From: Campylobacter sp. US33a | GTDB lineage: Bacteria > Campylobacterota > Campylobacteria > Campylobacterales > Campylobacteraceae | Length of the DNA: 64,000 nucleotides | Direction of reading: 5' to 3' | Assembly (NCBI RefSeq): GCF_004378855.1 | Contig: NZ_RYYL01000005.1 | Span: 62,001-126,000 of the forward strand | Shown: positions 19,104 through 26,252 of the stretch, piece after piece | Layout: each line of letters starts with the position of its first letter | Position numbering within the stretch: the stretch's first letter is position 1 | Translations under genes and position numbers: made by a program | Notes under the pieces: generated by a model | The model's input: the letters and a program-made list of their open reading frames with translations, nothing else | Told to the model about the DNA's origin: nothing | Database searches by the model: none

Positions 19104-19369
19104 AAAATACTATTATGATTACCTAAATTTGCCAAATATAATTCTAAAATATCATCTCTTTTGCGATAGACTAAAAGCAAATCAGGCTTAATGTGGCATT
19201 CTCTAAAACCAATATAATTTCCTTTTAGTGCGTGGTCTTTGTATTTTGTTTCTAGCGTTTCATCATTAGATAATTTTTTAACAACTTCATCAATTAGTAT
19301 TCTATCATCTGCATTTGCTTTTTTGTATTTTTGCTTGTATTTTTTAGACAATGTAATTTTATAAGGCAT
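19100..19369 (-). CDS. YafQ/RelE-family mRNA interferase toxin
   Basis: An 89-residue basic protein of the RelE/ParE superfamily, closest to YafQ by the pattern KKYKQKYKKANADDRILIDEVVKKL, then LKGNYIGFRECHIKPDLLLVYRKRDD and LYLANLGNHNSIF. The terminal histidine and the HIKPDLLLVY strand correspond to the YafQ catalytic and substrate-binding face. These toxins cut mRNA on the ribosome. The gene overlaps its upstream antitoxin by 11 bp, the usual coupling. The pair sits between nusA and porA, where NCTC 11168 as I remember has other genes, so it is probably horizontally acquired. Confidence 0.85.
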   Translation of the reverse strand: MPYKITLSKKYKQKYKKANADDRILIDEVVKKLSNDETLETKYKDHALKGNYIGFRECHIKPDLLLVYRKRDDILELYLANLGNHNSIF

Positions 19370-19643
19370 TCATAGCCTTTTTATATTCTTCAAAATTAGC
19401 ATAAGTTTCCACATTCCCATTTTTATAATCTTCAATCGCTTCATCAAGCTCAGGTCTTCTTTGCTCTGCTTTTTTTGTTTTTTTGGTGCTAAAAGATTCT
19501 TTTAACTTTTTTTGTAAAAATTTAAAAATCTCCTTATTTTCTTTTATTTGTTGATTTAATTTTTCTGATTTTCTTTGCGTTAAATTTAAAGCGTGTATGA
19601 TTTCTTTTTGCGTTGCGTTTTCATATTTTGCATAATCAAACAT
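19359..19643 (-). CDS. Type II antitoxin paired with the YafQ-like toxin
   Basis: A 94-residue, highly charged helical protein preceding and overlapping the toxin by 11 bp. The N-terminal part (NATQKEIIHALNLTQRKSEKLNQQI) may form a helix-turn-helix or coiled-coil dimerisation region, and the C-terminus (DYKNGNVETYANFEEYKKAM) resembles toxin-wrapping tails of RelB/DinJ-like antitoxins. It is expected to neutralise the toxin and autoregulate the operon; no operator is obvious by eye. Confidence 0.75.
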   Translation of the reverse strand: MFDYAKYENATQKEIIHALNLTQRKSEKLNQQIKENKEIFKFLQKKLKESFSTKKTKKAEQRRPELDEAIEDYKNGNVETYANFEEYKKAMNAL

Positions 19644-19748
19644 ATTTGCTCCTTATTTTTTAATAATATGATTATATCCAATATTATTTTAATTTTTGTT
19701 GGAATCATTCTCTAGTTTGATTTTGATATGAAAAATTTACAGCACTTA

Positions 19749-20039
19749 TCATTTTATGCCATTGTTTTTATCTATGATTGAAAAAAGCTTATCAATAATG
19801 GTTTTTTCATTCTCTTTTTGCTGATCGGCTTGAAGTTTTTGGAAAGCATAAGCACTAAAATCGGACTTTATTTTAGAAAGATCTAAGTCTTCGTTGGTTA
19901 AAAATGATTTGTTATCTTTTTCTTGTTCTTTTTTGATTTCATTTAAAGAAGCTTGAAATTCATCTTTTGAAATGTTTTTTTCTTTGATTTTGGTATTTGA
20001 AAATACTGAATTTGAATCTAATTTTCTAATCTCTAACAT
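19749..20039 (-). CDS. Small sigma-54-dependent protein of unknown function
   Basis: A 96-residue charged, helical, soluble protein (MLEIRKLDSNSVFSNTKIK) without signal peptide. An AAAGGAG ribosome-binding site and a near-perfect -24/-12 promoter (GGAATGATTTTTGC) lie upstream, so it should be transcribed by RpoN under FlgS/FlgR with the middle flagellar genes. Several small non-structural sigma-54 genes are known in C. jejuni, and this may be a homologue of one (for example Cj1242 or Cj0428), but I cannot tell which. The C-terminus (DKLFSIIDKNNG) is short and acidic/basic mixed. Confidence 0.75.
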   Translation of the reverse strand: MLEIRKLDSNSVFSNTKIKEKNISKDEFQASLNEIKKEQEKDNKSFLTNEDLDLSKIKSDFSAYAFQKLQADQQKENEKTIIDKLFSIIDKNNGIK

Positions 20040-20069
20040 AAGTTCTCCTTTTGATGTTAAAAAATAAAA

Positions 20070-20083
20070 GCAAAAATCATTCC
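20070..20083 (-). promoter_or_regulatory. sigma-54 (-24/-12) promoter
   Basis: GGAATGATTTTTGC on the minus strand has GG and GC separated by exactly 10 nt and continues into TTTTA. It matches the Campylobacter RpoN consensus (TGGAA-N5-6-TTGCTT) and lies about 30 nt before the 96-residue gene. It is the same type as the flgP promoter at 32168-32181. Confidence 0.8.
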
Positions 20084-20133
20084 ATAAATTTAAAACAAAA
20101 ATTAAAAGATAAGAAGCAAATTTAAAAATCAGA

Positions 20134-20165
20134 AATAAAAAAAGGCGTGTTAAAAAACACGCCTT
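20134..20165 (-). terminator. Rho-independent terminator of porA
   Basis: A perfect 10-bp stem AAGGCGTGTT/AACACGCCTT with a 4-nt loop, followed on the minus strand by a U-rich run. It lies 26 nt after the porA stop. Confidence 0.92.
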
Positions 20166-20190
20166 GAAAAATATCTAAGAGTTTAAATTC

Positions 20191-21507
20191 TTAGAATTTG
20201 TAAAGAGCTTGAAGTCTTACAGTATCTTTTTGTCCTTGTGTTGCATCACTATTACCATCTACATCAACATAAGAATACCAAGCTTGGAAAGATAATTTTG
20301 GAGAGTATTTATAATCTACCCTTGCAACCAATTCCATTTTATCTCCGCCACCATTATCAATCTCTGTGAAACCTGTTTTTGTTCCACCATATACGAAGTC
20401 TCCACCAAGTCTTACAGTTTCATTGAAAGTATAACCTAAAGTTACATAACCAAAGATATTTCTACCAAAATCGCCACTTAAGTGAGAACCATCAGTATAT
20501 TTTAATTCTTGACCTGCAAAAAGATGTCCGATATTACCATTATCTTCTAAAGTTGTGAAAGTTAATTGATCTTTATCACCATAGTAAACCCCACCAAGGC
20601 TTCCATCCCAACCATAAGCAGCTAAAGTTCCTTTAAGAGCAAAGAAGTTGCCATTACCTACACCATCTTTACCTATAAATTCATCTTGAAGTTCATTATC
20701 AACAGAGTTTCCTAAATAAGCAGCTTCTAAGCCCCAATTTACATCACCAAAAATAGTAGTGTTATAAGCTACATCTACAGCATAGAAGAAAGCAGAGTTA
20801 TTTAGGTATGATAACCATAATTGAGGATTGATAGTTCCACCAAGTGCTTCATAAGAACCAATTAAAGCAGCACCATAAAGATTATGCTCATATGGGTTAA
20901 AACCAAAAGCATTTGGATTACCATTACCATCTTTAGAATTTAAAATAGTATCACTTTCTCCAGCACCTGCATTAAAGCTATCTACTACAAAAGCAGCTAA
21001 AGTTAAACCATCGATGCTATTATTAACGATTTTAAGTCCAGTTCCTACTAAACCATCAATATCATTATCAGTCCAGATAGTGTTTAGTTGTTGCTTACCT
21101 GCGATGATACTTGTAGCATAGTCAGCATTGTTGTATTCTAAATACAATTGTCTTACAGCAATAGTTCCTTCAGTGCTACTTGTATTGTTGTTATTGCTAG
21201 CAGTTGGAGTATAACCACCATCAGTATTGTTGTATTCTAATTGAACAAAAGCTTTGAAATTATCCGCAATGCTTGCTTTGAAATTTACTTGAGCTCTGAA
21301 GTTATGGTCTTGTTTTTTATTGATAGATGATCTGTTATCTGTAAAACCATATGTATCAGTTTTATCAACTGCACCAGTATCATATCTGTATCTTAATACC
21401 CCAGAAAGATCTACATCTTTAATCGCTTCTTCTAAAGAAACAGCGTTAGCTGCTGAAAAAGCACCCGCAGCAAGAGCTGCAACTAAACTTAGTTTCACTA
21501 ATTTCAT
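20191..21507 (-). CDS. porA: Major outer membrane porin (MOMP)
   Basis: The trimeric beta-barrel general porin, most abundant outer-membrane protein and the major surface antigen. The 438-residue precursor has a Sec signal peptide ([22 protein letters not shown]), a conserved barrel start ([15 protein letters not shown]), conserved strands ([21 protein letters not shown]) and the terminal aromatic sorting signal (LQALYKF). The loop regions, such as the one rich in Asn, Gly and Thr near residues 95-112, are the variable parts. It is monocistronic, with its own promoter and a strong terminator. Confidence 0.98.
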   Translation of the reverse strand: MKLVKLSLVAALAAGAFSAANAVSLEEAIKDVDLSGVLRYRYDTGAVDKTDTYGFTDNRSSINKKQDHNFRAQVNFKASIADNFKAFVQLEYNNTDGGYTPTASNNNNTSSTEGTIAVRQLYLEYNNADYATSIIAGKQQLNTIWTDNDIDGLVGTGLKIVNNSIDGLTLAAFVVDSFNAGAGESDTILNSKDGNGNPNAFGFNPYEHNLYGAALIGSYEALGGTINPQLWLSYLNNSAFFYAVDVAYNTTIFGDVNWGLEAAYLGNSVDNELQDEFIGKDGVGNGNFFALKGTLAAYGWDGSLGGVYYGDKDQLTFTTLEDNGNIGHLFAGQELKYTDGSHLSGDFGRNIFGYVTLGYTFNETVRLGGDFVYGGTKTGFTEIDNGGGDKMELVARVDYKYSPKLSFQAWYSYVDVDGNSDATQGQKDTVRLQALYKF

Positions 21508-21544
21508 GAGAATTCTCCTTACTAAAATAAAATTAACGAGTGAA

Positions 21545-21550
21545 ATTATA
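21545..21550 (-). promoter_or_regulatory. sigma-70 -10 box of porA
   Basis: TATAAT on the minus strand about 38 nt before the ATG, with AAGGAG ribosome-binding site between them. Confidence 0.65.
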
Positions 21551-21630
21551 ACATAAAAAAAAGATTTAAAGCTTAAATGTAACTTAAAATAATGAATTCA
21601 AGGGATAAAATTTTTAAGAATTTTAAAAGC

Positions 21631-21656
21631 GGTTCCCTAGCAAAGCTAGGATAACC
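21631..21656 (+). other. RNA hairpin ahead of a small ORF
   Basis: GGTT-C-CCTAGC-AAA-GCTAGG-AT-AACC can fold into a bulged hairpin near the likely 5' end of a transcript (TAAAAT at 21605-21610). It precedes the ribosome-binding site at 21665-21669. A 5' hairpin of this kind also precedes the hydrophobic peptide at 23833. Confidence 0.4.
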
Positions 21657-21676
21657 ATACTTTAAGGAGTCGTTCT

Positions 21677-21730
21677 ATGAATAAAATAATTAAATATTTT
21701 CAAGTAGAAATTATAAATTTGAAAGGTTAA
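21677..21730 (+). CDS. Possible 17-residue peptide (sORF)
   Basis: ATG with AGGAG 7 nt upstream opens a frame coding MNKIIKYFQVEIINLKG and a TAA stop. The peptide is short, basic and partly hydrophobic. A TATAAT on the opposite strand (21710-21715) lies inside the frame and could drive an antisense RNA across the ribosome-binding site, the same plan as the stronger locus at 23758-23923. An imperfect AT-rich inverted repeat (about 21725-21774) follows and overlaps the msrQ stop. Expression is not proven. Confidence 0.35.
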   Translation: MNKIIKYFQVEIINLKG

Positions 21731-21764
21731 TGATAGGTAATAATTTTGAAAAACATTATTATCA

Positions 21765-22334
21765 TTATCTACCTTGAAATTTATTTTTAAATATCTTCTG
21801 ATAACGCAATGACAAATACACAAAACTTAAAATTAAAGCCAAATACTCCCAAAGTGCTGGAATTTTTGCTGATAAAAAGAAATGAAAACTTGCTATACAA
21901 AGACAAATAAAAGCTAATTTTCTAATATTTTGTAATTTCTTAAAAGCTTTAAAGGAACTTAAAAACATCAAAAAAATCATTATAAAAGCCACAAAACCGC
22001 TCGCCTCAAAAACTCTTGTAGTGATATCTTCATATAATTTTGTTAAATTTAAATTTTTAGAAAAAACAAAATAAACTAAAAAATGCACAAAAACCCATAT
22101 CCCTCCACAAAGCCCTAAAATTTTAGGGTAAGATCTTGTGGGTTTAAGTTTAAAAAGTGAAAAAAATGCACTTAAATGTAAAAATATAAGAGCAAAAATC
22201 CCTGTATAAAAATACAATTCTTTAATGAGATCAAAGCCAAATAAGATATTATCCACCACGCAATAAGCACTATAAAACACACTTAAAACAAAGGCTAAAT
22301 AGGCTAGGAGATCAAAAAATTTAATTTTCATCAA
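21765..22334 (-). CDS. msrQ: MsrQ-type haem-binding membrane subunit
   Basis: Inner-membrane cytochrome b-type partner (formerly YedZ) that passes electrons to the periplasmic MsrP methionine sulfoxide reductase. The 189-residue protein shows six hydrophobic segments of the ferric-reductase-like family and histidines in FLHLSAFF, WVFVHFLVYF and ASFHFFLSAK that can ligate haem. Its ATG overlaps the msrP stop by 4 bp. It corresponds to Cj0378c as I remember. Confidence 0.88.
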   Translation of the reverse strand: MMKIKFFDLLAYLAFVLSVFYSAYCVVDNILFGFDLIKELYFYTGIFALIFLHLSAFFSLFKLKPTRSYPKILGLCGGIWVFVHFLVYFVFSKNLNLTKLYEDITTRVFEASGFVAFIMIFLMFLSSFKAFKKLQNIRKLAFICLCIASFHFFLSAKIPALWEYLALILSFVYLSLRYQKIFKNKFQGR

Positions 22335-23221
22335 AAATTTACCCTTAAATCTAAGCCATCATAAAGAGATGCAACTTCTTTTTCATAGCCGTTAAACATC
22401 AAAGTGGGCTTAGTAAAAAGCTCCCCTAGTGCCCTTTCGTTTGCTTGAGACCAGCGAGGATGAGAGACTGTAGGATTGACATTAGCGTAAAATCCGTATT
22501 CGCTTGGGTTTGCAAGCTCCCAAGTGGTTTGTGGTCTAGTCTTGGTAAATTCAATCTTAACGATGGACTTAATGCTTTTAAAGCCGTATTTCCATGGCAC
22601 AACTAGACGCAATGGGGCACCGTTTTGAGCCTTAAGAGGCTTTTTATACATGCCAAGCGCAATGAGTGTTAAAGGATGCATAGCTTCATCAAGCCTTAAA
22701 GCTTCGATATAAGGATAATCAAGAGTTGGAAATAAAGCGTTTTGATCTGGAAACTGACTTTTGTCTAAAAGTGTGGTGAATTTCACGAATTTTGCTTCAT
22801 TTGTAGGCTTTGCAAATTCAATGAGTTTTCGCAATTCAAAGCCAACCCAAGGTACAATCATAGACCAAGTTTCAACGCAACGGAAGCGATAAATTCTCTC
22901 TTCAAGCTGAAATTTTAAAATATCTTGCATGCTTAAGGTTAAAGGCTTTTCAAGCTCTCCGCTTAACTCTATCTTCCAGTTTTGAGTGCTGAAATTTTGG
23001 GCATATTTGAGTGCTTCTTTTTTGTTTGTCGAAAATTCATAGAAATTGACATAGCTTGTTGCAAGTTTTTCATCGGTGATTTTATGTTGTGTTTGAGTTG
23101 TTGGAATAAAATTTAGAGCATTGAGTTTAGTAGCGATTAGGGCTGGGCTTAGCATTACTGCTGTGCCGAGCTTTAAAAATTCTCTTCTTTTTTTATATAA
23201 TTTTTCATCAGTTGTATACAT
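22331..23221 (-). CDS. msrP: Periplasmic methionine sulfoxide reductase, molybdoenzyme MsrP
   Basis: Molybdopterin-dependent reductase (YedY/MsrP) that repairs oxidised methionines in periplasmic proteins. The 296-residue precursor has a Tat signal with KRREFLKLG near residue 10 and the molybdenum-ligand cysteine in YRFRCVETWSMIVPW. The start ATG at 23221 (MYTTDEKLYKK) has AAAGGAG 6 nt upstream; the frame is open another 14 codons but without a better start. It is coupled to msrQ. Confidence 0.93.
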   Translation of the reverse strand: MYTTDEKLYKKRREFLKLGTAVMLSPALIATKLNALNFIPTTQTQHKITDEKLATSYVNFYEFSTNKKEALKYAQNFSTQNWKIELSGELEKPLTLSMQDILKFQLEERIYRFRCVETWSMIVPWVGFELRKLIEFAKPTNEAKFVKFTTLLDKSQFPDQNALFPTLDYPYIEALRLDEAMHPLTLIALGMYKKPLKAQNGAPLRLVVPWKYGFKSIKSIVKIEFTKTRPQTTWELANPSEYGFYANVNPTVSHPRWSQANERALGELFTKPTLMFNGYEKEVASLYDGLDLRVNF

Positions 23222-23757
23222 AATTTCTCCTTTTGTTTTAGAATTAAAACCAAAAAAAGACAATCATTGATAATTTTACAAAAAAATCAGTTGGAATTTG
23301 AGATGCCAATTTAAGTGAATTTTTGGCTGATTTTGGTGGGATTTTAATAGTGGGATGGTATCAAATTTGTAGAATTTTTTGGGGATGGGGAGGGATGTTT
23401 TGATAAATAAGCTAACTGTGCAACTTACTCCTGTCATTCTAAGTATTAGCGAAGAATCTATGCAAAACTTCTATAAAATAGCGATATTTCGCTACGCTCA
23501 ACATGACGCTTTGTTTTGTTGTTCTGAGAGTGCAACTTGGAGAATCTCTATTAAAAGACTGCAATTCCCTTACATAGAAATCCTTCACATTCATTCAGAA
23601 TGACAAAAAGCATTTTACTTAAGATAATAAAGGTTACTTCACTCGTTTAGGATAACAATATTTGTCATGTTGAGCCTTACTCGTCATTCTGAGCAAAGCG
23701 AAGAATCTCTATTTAATAGACTGTAATTTTAAAAATTGGATTTTAAATTAAGCTAGA
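23222..23757. other. Intergenic repeat-rich stretch upstream of msrP
   Basis: About 540 bp without a convincing gene. The 5' leader of msrP occupies the first part; from 23432 to 23709 it is a patchwork of REP-like repeats described separately. A 74-codon frame here is made of repeat sequence and lacks a ribosome-binding site. Confidence 0.6.
23432..23709. repeat. Cluster of REP-like TGTCATTCTGAGC / GAAGAATCTC elements
   Basis: Five partial or full copies of a dispersed repeat with core TGTCATTCTGAGC(R)AAGCGAAGAATCTC. Copies lie at 23432-23459 (plus), 23495-23507 (minus, GTCATGTTGAGCG form), 23577-23605 (minus), 23661-23675 (plus, TGTCATGTTGAGC) and 23682-23709 (plus, the best copy). Their inverted arrangement permits long hairpins. 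Such elements occur scattered in many bacterial genomes; none of these is associated with a transposase here. Confidence 0.7.
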
Positions 23758-23763
23758 TATAAT
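23758..23763 (+). promoter_or_regulatory. Promoter of the small hydrophobic peptide mRNA
   Basis: TATAAT preceded by TAGA; transcription would start near 23770, just before a perfect 10-bp hairpin (23778-23801). Confidence 0.55.
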
Positions 23764-23777
23764 TTCAGTGGGTAGAG

Positions 23778-23830
23778 TGCCAAAGGTGGCTACCTTTGGC
23801 ATTTAATCACGTCCAAAAAGGAGGTGATTA
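23778..23830 (+). promoter_or_regulatory. Two 5' hairpins, the second sequestering the ribosome-binding site
   Basis: Hairpin 1 is TGCCAAAGGT-GGCT-ACCTTTGGCA (23778-23801), a perfect 10-bp stem. Hairpin 2 pairs 23804-23814 (TAATCACGTCC) with 23820-23830 (GGAGGTGATTA) around a 5-A loop, 10 of 11 positions paired, burying the AGGAGG ribosome-binding site (23819-23824). This would keep translation of the downstream peptide low, as in type I toxin mRNAs. Confidence 0.65.
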
Positions 23831-23850
23831 TATTGCTAAAACAAATTATA
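23778..23850 (-). ncRNA. Candidate antisense antitoxin RNA
   Basis: On the minus strand TTGACT (23880-23885) and TATAAT (23857-23862) are separated by exactly 17 nt, an unusually good sigma-70 promoter for this genome. Transcription from about 23850 would produce an RNA complementary to the start region, ribosome-binding site and leader of the hydrophobic peptide mRNA, possibly ending near the inverted repeat at 23778-23801. The 3' end is a guess because no U-run follows. Confidence 0.45.
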
Positions 23851-23895
23851 GTCATAATTATACTACTTTGTATAATTATAGTCAAGTGTTATTAA
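23833..23895 (+). CDS. Small hydrophobic peptide, candidate type I toxin
   Basis: A 20-residue peptide (MLKQIIVIIILLCIIIVKCY) starting at TTG 23833, 8 nt after AGGAGG; an in-frame GTG at 23824 is an alternative start. It is almost wholly aliphatic with Lys near both ends, long enough to span the membrane, and resembles Ibs-type toxins of E. coli in size and composition (by eye, not by homology). The ribosome-binding site is sequestered and a consensus promoter points the other way from inside the frame. A hairpin CCCCTT/AAGGGG (23906-23922) follows and may end the transcript. Too short for normal gene calling; expression is inferred. Confidence 0.55.
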   Translation: MLKQIIVIIILLCIIIVKCY

Positions 23896-23941
23896 TACTT
23901 GATTTCCCCTTGAAAAAAGGGGGCTAGAATATGCTTTAGCT

Positions 23942-24334
23942 TTAATCCCAATAAAACTCCACTTTAATATTTTTAAAAGACTTTTTATGAGTTGATATAT
24001 TATTTGCTAACATACTTTCTAAATAAGTTATAACTCCATTTGTTGTATGATATCCCTTAAGTTTTATTATTTCATTTGCCTTACAACTCTTATCCATTAC
24101 TATTAAATCATTACTCGTTATATCTTTACAAAATACTATAGCATTGCGTCCATCATAAATTGCTGTCGCTTTGATAATATAAAATATCTTTTTATTTTTC
24201 GGCACTCCAAGATTTGTTATATTGATGTTAAACCCTAAGCTCTGTGTTGTGATTTTTTGATACTTAAATTCCTTAATTCCATTTCCAGTATCAATGCTAT
24301 ACCCCCCCCCAGAACTTAATAACATCGAATTCAT
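23942..24334 (-). CDS. Phase-variable hypothetical protein (poly-G tract)
   Basis: A 130-residue predicted beta-rich soluble protein without signal peptide. Codons 9-11 are formed by a run of nine G (minus strand), the hallmark of Campylobacter contingency genes. With G9 the frame is open; with G10 it stops at TAG two codons later. No family is recognised. It is upstream-neighboured by small-RNA candidates and lies in the same accessory segment as a nuclease-toxin gene, so an immunity or surface role is conceivable but unsupported. An AAAGGAG ribosome-binding site precedes the ATG. Confidence 0.65.
   Translation of the reverse strand: MNSMLLSSGGGYSIDTGNGIKEFKYQKITTQSLGFNINITNLGVPKNKKIFYIIKATAIYDGRNAIVFCKDITSNDLIVMDKSCKANEIIKLKGYHTTNGVITYLESMLANNISTHKKSFKNIKVEFYWD
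24302..24310 (-). repeat. Homopolymeric G9 tract in the 130-residue gene
   Basis: Nine consecutive C on the plus strand (G on the coding strand) at codons 9-11. Slipped-strand changes would switch the gene; the present length is in the ON frame. Confidence 0.85.
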
Positions 24335-24381
24335 TTTTTCTCCTTTATTTTAAATTTAGTTTTGTTTGTTATAATTTATCT

Positions 24382-24442
24382 ATCCGCAATGGATGAAAAA
24401 TTAAAGGAAGAATTTAAGCTTTTGCTTGCTTAAATTCTTTTT
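24382..24442 (+). ncRNA. Candidate small RNA 1 (about 60 nt)
   Basis: TATAAT at 24370-24375 is followed about 55 nt later by a perfect terminator: stem GAATTTAAGC (24410-24419) / GCTTAAATTC (24428-24437), then TTTTT. The RNA would carry a small ATCC/GGAT hairpin, an AAAGGA stretch and a possible 14-residue leaderless frame (MDEKLKEEFKLLLA). It is divergent from the phase-variable gene. Confidence 0.4.
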
Positions 24443-24472
24443 GAAAAAAATTAATTTTGATACACTCTAATC

Positions 24473-24540
24473 ATCAAGAGTTTAAGGGCAGAAACTCGCC
24501 CTTTGTAAAAGCAAGAGAGTTGCTATCTTCTTGCTTTTTC
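24473..24540 (+). ncRNA. Candidate small RNA 2 (about 70 nt)
   Basis: An extended -10-like TTTTGATACACT (to 24466) precedes two hairpins: AAGGGC/GCCCTT (24484-24503) and AAAAGCAAGA/TCTTGCTTTT (24507-24538), the latter ending in a T-run as a terminator should. It lies in tandem behind candidate small RNA 1. Confidence 0.35.
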
Positions 24541-24660
24541 TCTTAAATCTTTTCAAAAGCTGGGTTGAGAAAAAGAAAAGGAATTAACTAGCGTAATTTT
24601 ATTGTCTTTCCTCATAAAAGCCTTAGACTAAATCAACTTAAGACTTATCCCAGCTAAACT
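24541..24660. other. Non-coding stretch with a distant inverted repeat
   Basis: No gene is seen. AGCTGGG near 24558 and CCCAGCT near 24650 form a 7-bp inverted repeat about 85 nt apart just after the 3' end of the nuclease gene. It may be a junction or replication-type remnant of the integrated element; function is unknown. Confidence 0.3.
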
Positions 24661-26097
24661 TTATAAGTCTTTATTATTTCTATCTCTAAAAGCAGTTATT
24701 ACAAATTTATTATTTCCCTTCTTATCTATTATTATGGTAGTTAATTGAGTTTTTATTGCCATTCTACCTTTTTCAACTTCTACAAGTTTGCCGTTGTTGA
24801 TATTCTCATCAAGGTGCGAAATAAATTTAATAGCTTTTTCATTATTCCATTGTTTGCTTCTTTTATTAATAATATGACTTAATCCAAAGTTTCCATCTCC
24901 CCAAACCAAATCAATATCGCCTAAATCTTTTCTATGAAAAGCCCCTGCGACTTGTCCTTGTTTTTCTAACATAAGTTTTTTTATAGCCCTTGTTCCATCG
25001 TGGTAGTATTCAGCATAATTTGTCCCAAATTCCTTTAAAGCTTTGATATTTAATTTTTGTTCTATCATATCTCTCATTGGACTAGGTATATCTTTTTTAA
25101 TACCTTTATCTATGCTTTCTTTAGCATCAATGATAAATTTTCTATTTATATTGTATACAAGTGAGTCTAGTTCCATATCATCTAAATAATCAAGCTTATA
25201 ATTCTTATTTTTACCCAAAAACTCATCAAATCTTTTAAAAAATTCATCACTTTCTTTTTCTCTAGCCTTAATGTCTTTGTCTAATCTTTCTTTTACGCTT
25301 TTTTTATTTTTCTTAGCTTCTTCTTTAGCTTTGATATCATCATCTAGTCTTTGGATTAAGTTTTTTTTAGGCTTTTCTTGGGTAGAATTAGAATTATTGC
25401 CCTTTGAAAGTGCATCAGCACCATTCGCCGTTGGCTCTGCGTTTTTATACAATACGAGCTGTGTAGAGTATGGCGACTCTACCAAAGGGTCTTTACCATC
25501 TCTTTTTAAAATTCTTTCATTTTCTTTATCAGCATTTCTTGATTTTGTAATATGTCTTATTTCATTATTATTTCTATTTATGCCAAGTTTTCCCAATTTA
25601 TTATCATTTAGTCTTTTGCCGATTAATGCGATATCTAATTGATTATTCTTATAAAAGAATGTAGGGTTATTTTTAATTTCTCTTATGAGCTTAAAAACAT
25701 CACTAGGCTTATTAAACATTTCTTTATGTTTATTGGCTAAGTATTCTAAATCAGCCACAATCTCATCATTGCTAAGTTTTGATAAATCTCTTACATTTGG
25801 CTCTAATTTCATCTTAACATTTAAATCACTCTTTGCTTTACTCGGATCTGGCTTATCCATAAAAAAGCCATTACCTTTGATTACTCCTTCTTTTATCAAA
25901 GCATTTTTTAATTTAGAATTTTGTTCGTTATTTACTTTGATATATTCATTTAGGGCATTTTTGAAAATCTTACTTTGCCCTTTATCGCTTATTTTTATAT
26001 TTTTAAGATTTTTAACTACTTCTTTATGTGTTTTAGCTACCCTTACAGCATCTAAAATTTGATTTCTCAAAGCTTGTTCTTTTGCGCTTTTTACCAC
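24661..26097 (-). pseudogene. Barnase/colicin-E5-like nuclease-toxin protein, N-terminus truncated
   Basis: A 478-codon frame. The C-terminal domain (about 355-478: GQVAGAFHRKDLGDIDLVWGDG, FGLSHIINKRS, TTIIIDKKGNNKFVITAF) matches the phage Barnase-EndoU-ColicinE5/D-RelE-like nucleases (PBECR/DUF3519) fused to large proteins of mobile elements. The middle is charged and helical with repeated LDDDIKAKEEAKK / LDKDIKAREKE units. The first possible start is a GTG at 26097 without a ribosome-binding site, and the frame is open further upstream (...FKFHALIPV) toward tRNA-Asn, so I read it as the 3' part of a larger element protein left at a tRNA integration site. It could still be expressed from within. 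No obvious immunity gene is recognised. Confidence 0.6.
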
Positions 26098-26177
26098 AGG
26101 GATTAAGGCGTGAAATTTGAAAAAATAAAATCTTATTTAATTGACTTAAAATTTTGTGTGAATAATAAATTGAAGAA

Positions 26178-26252
26178 TGGCTCCGGATGTAGGATTCGAA
26201 CCTACGACCAATCGGTTAACAGCCGACTACTCTACCGCTGAGCTAATCCGGA
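26178..26252 (-). tRNA. tRNA-Asn (GTT)
   Basis: A 75-nt cloverleaf on the minus strand: acceptor TCCGGAT/ATCCGGA, anticodon loop CTGTTAA with anticodon GTT (26218-26220), T-arm GGTTCGAATCC and an encoded CCA. The accessory genes lie immediately at its 3' side, the usual place for integration. Confidence 0.96.

Noticed and set aside
23379-23603. A 74-codon frame upstream of msrP
   Set aside because: It consists largely of REP-like repeat sequence, lacks a ribosome-binding site and shows no protein-like composition.
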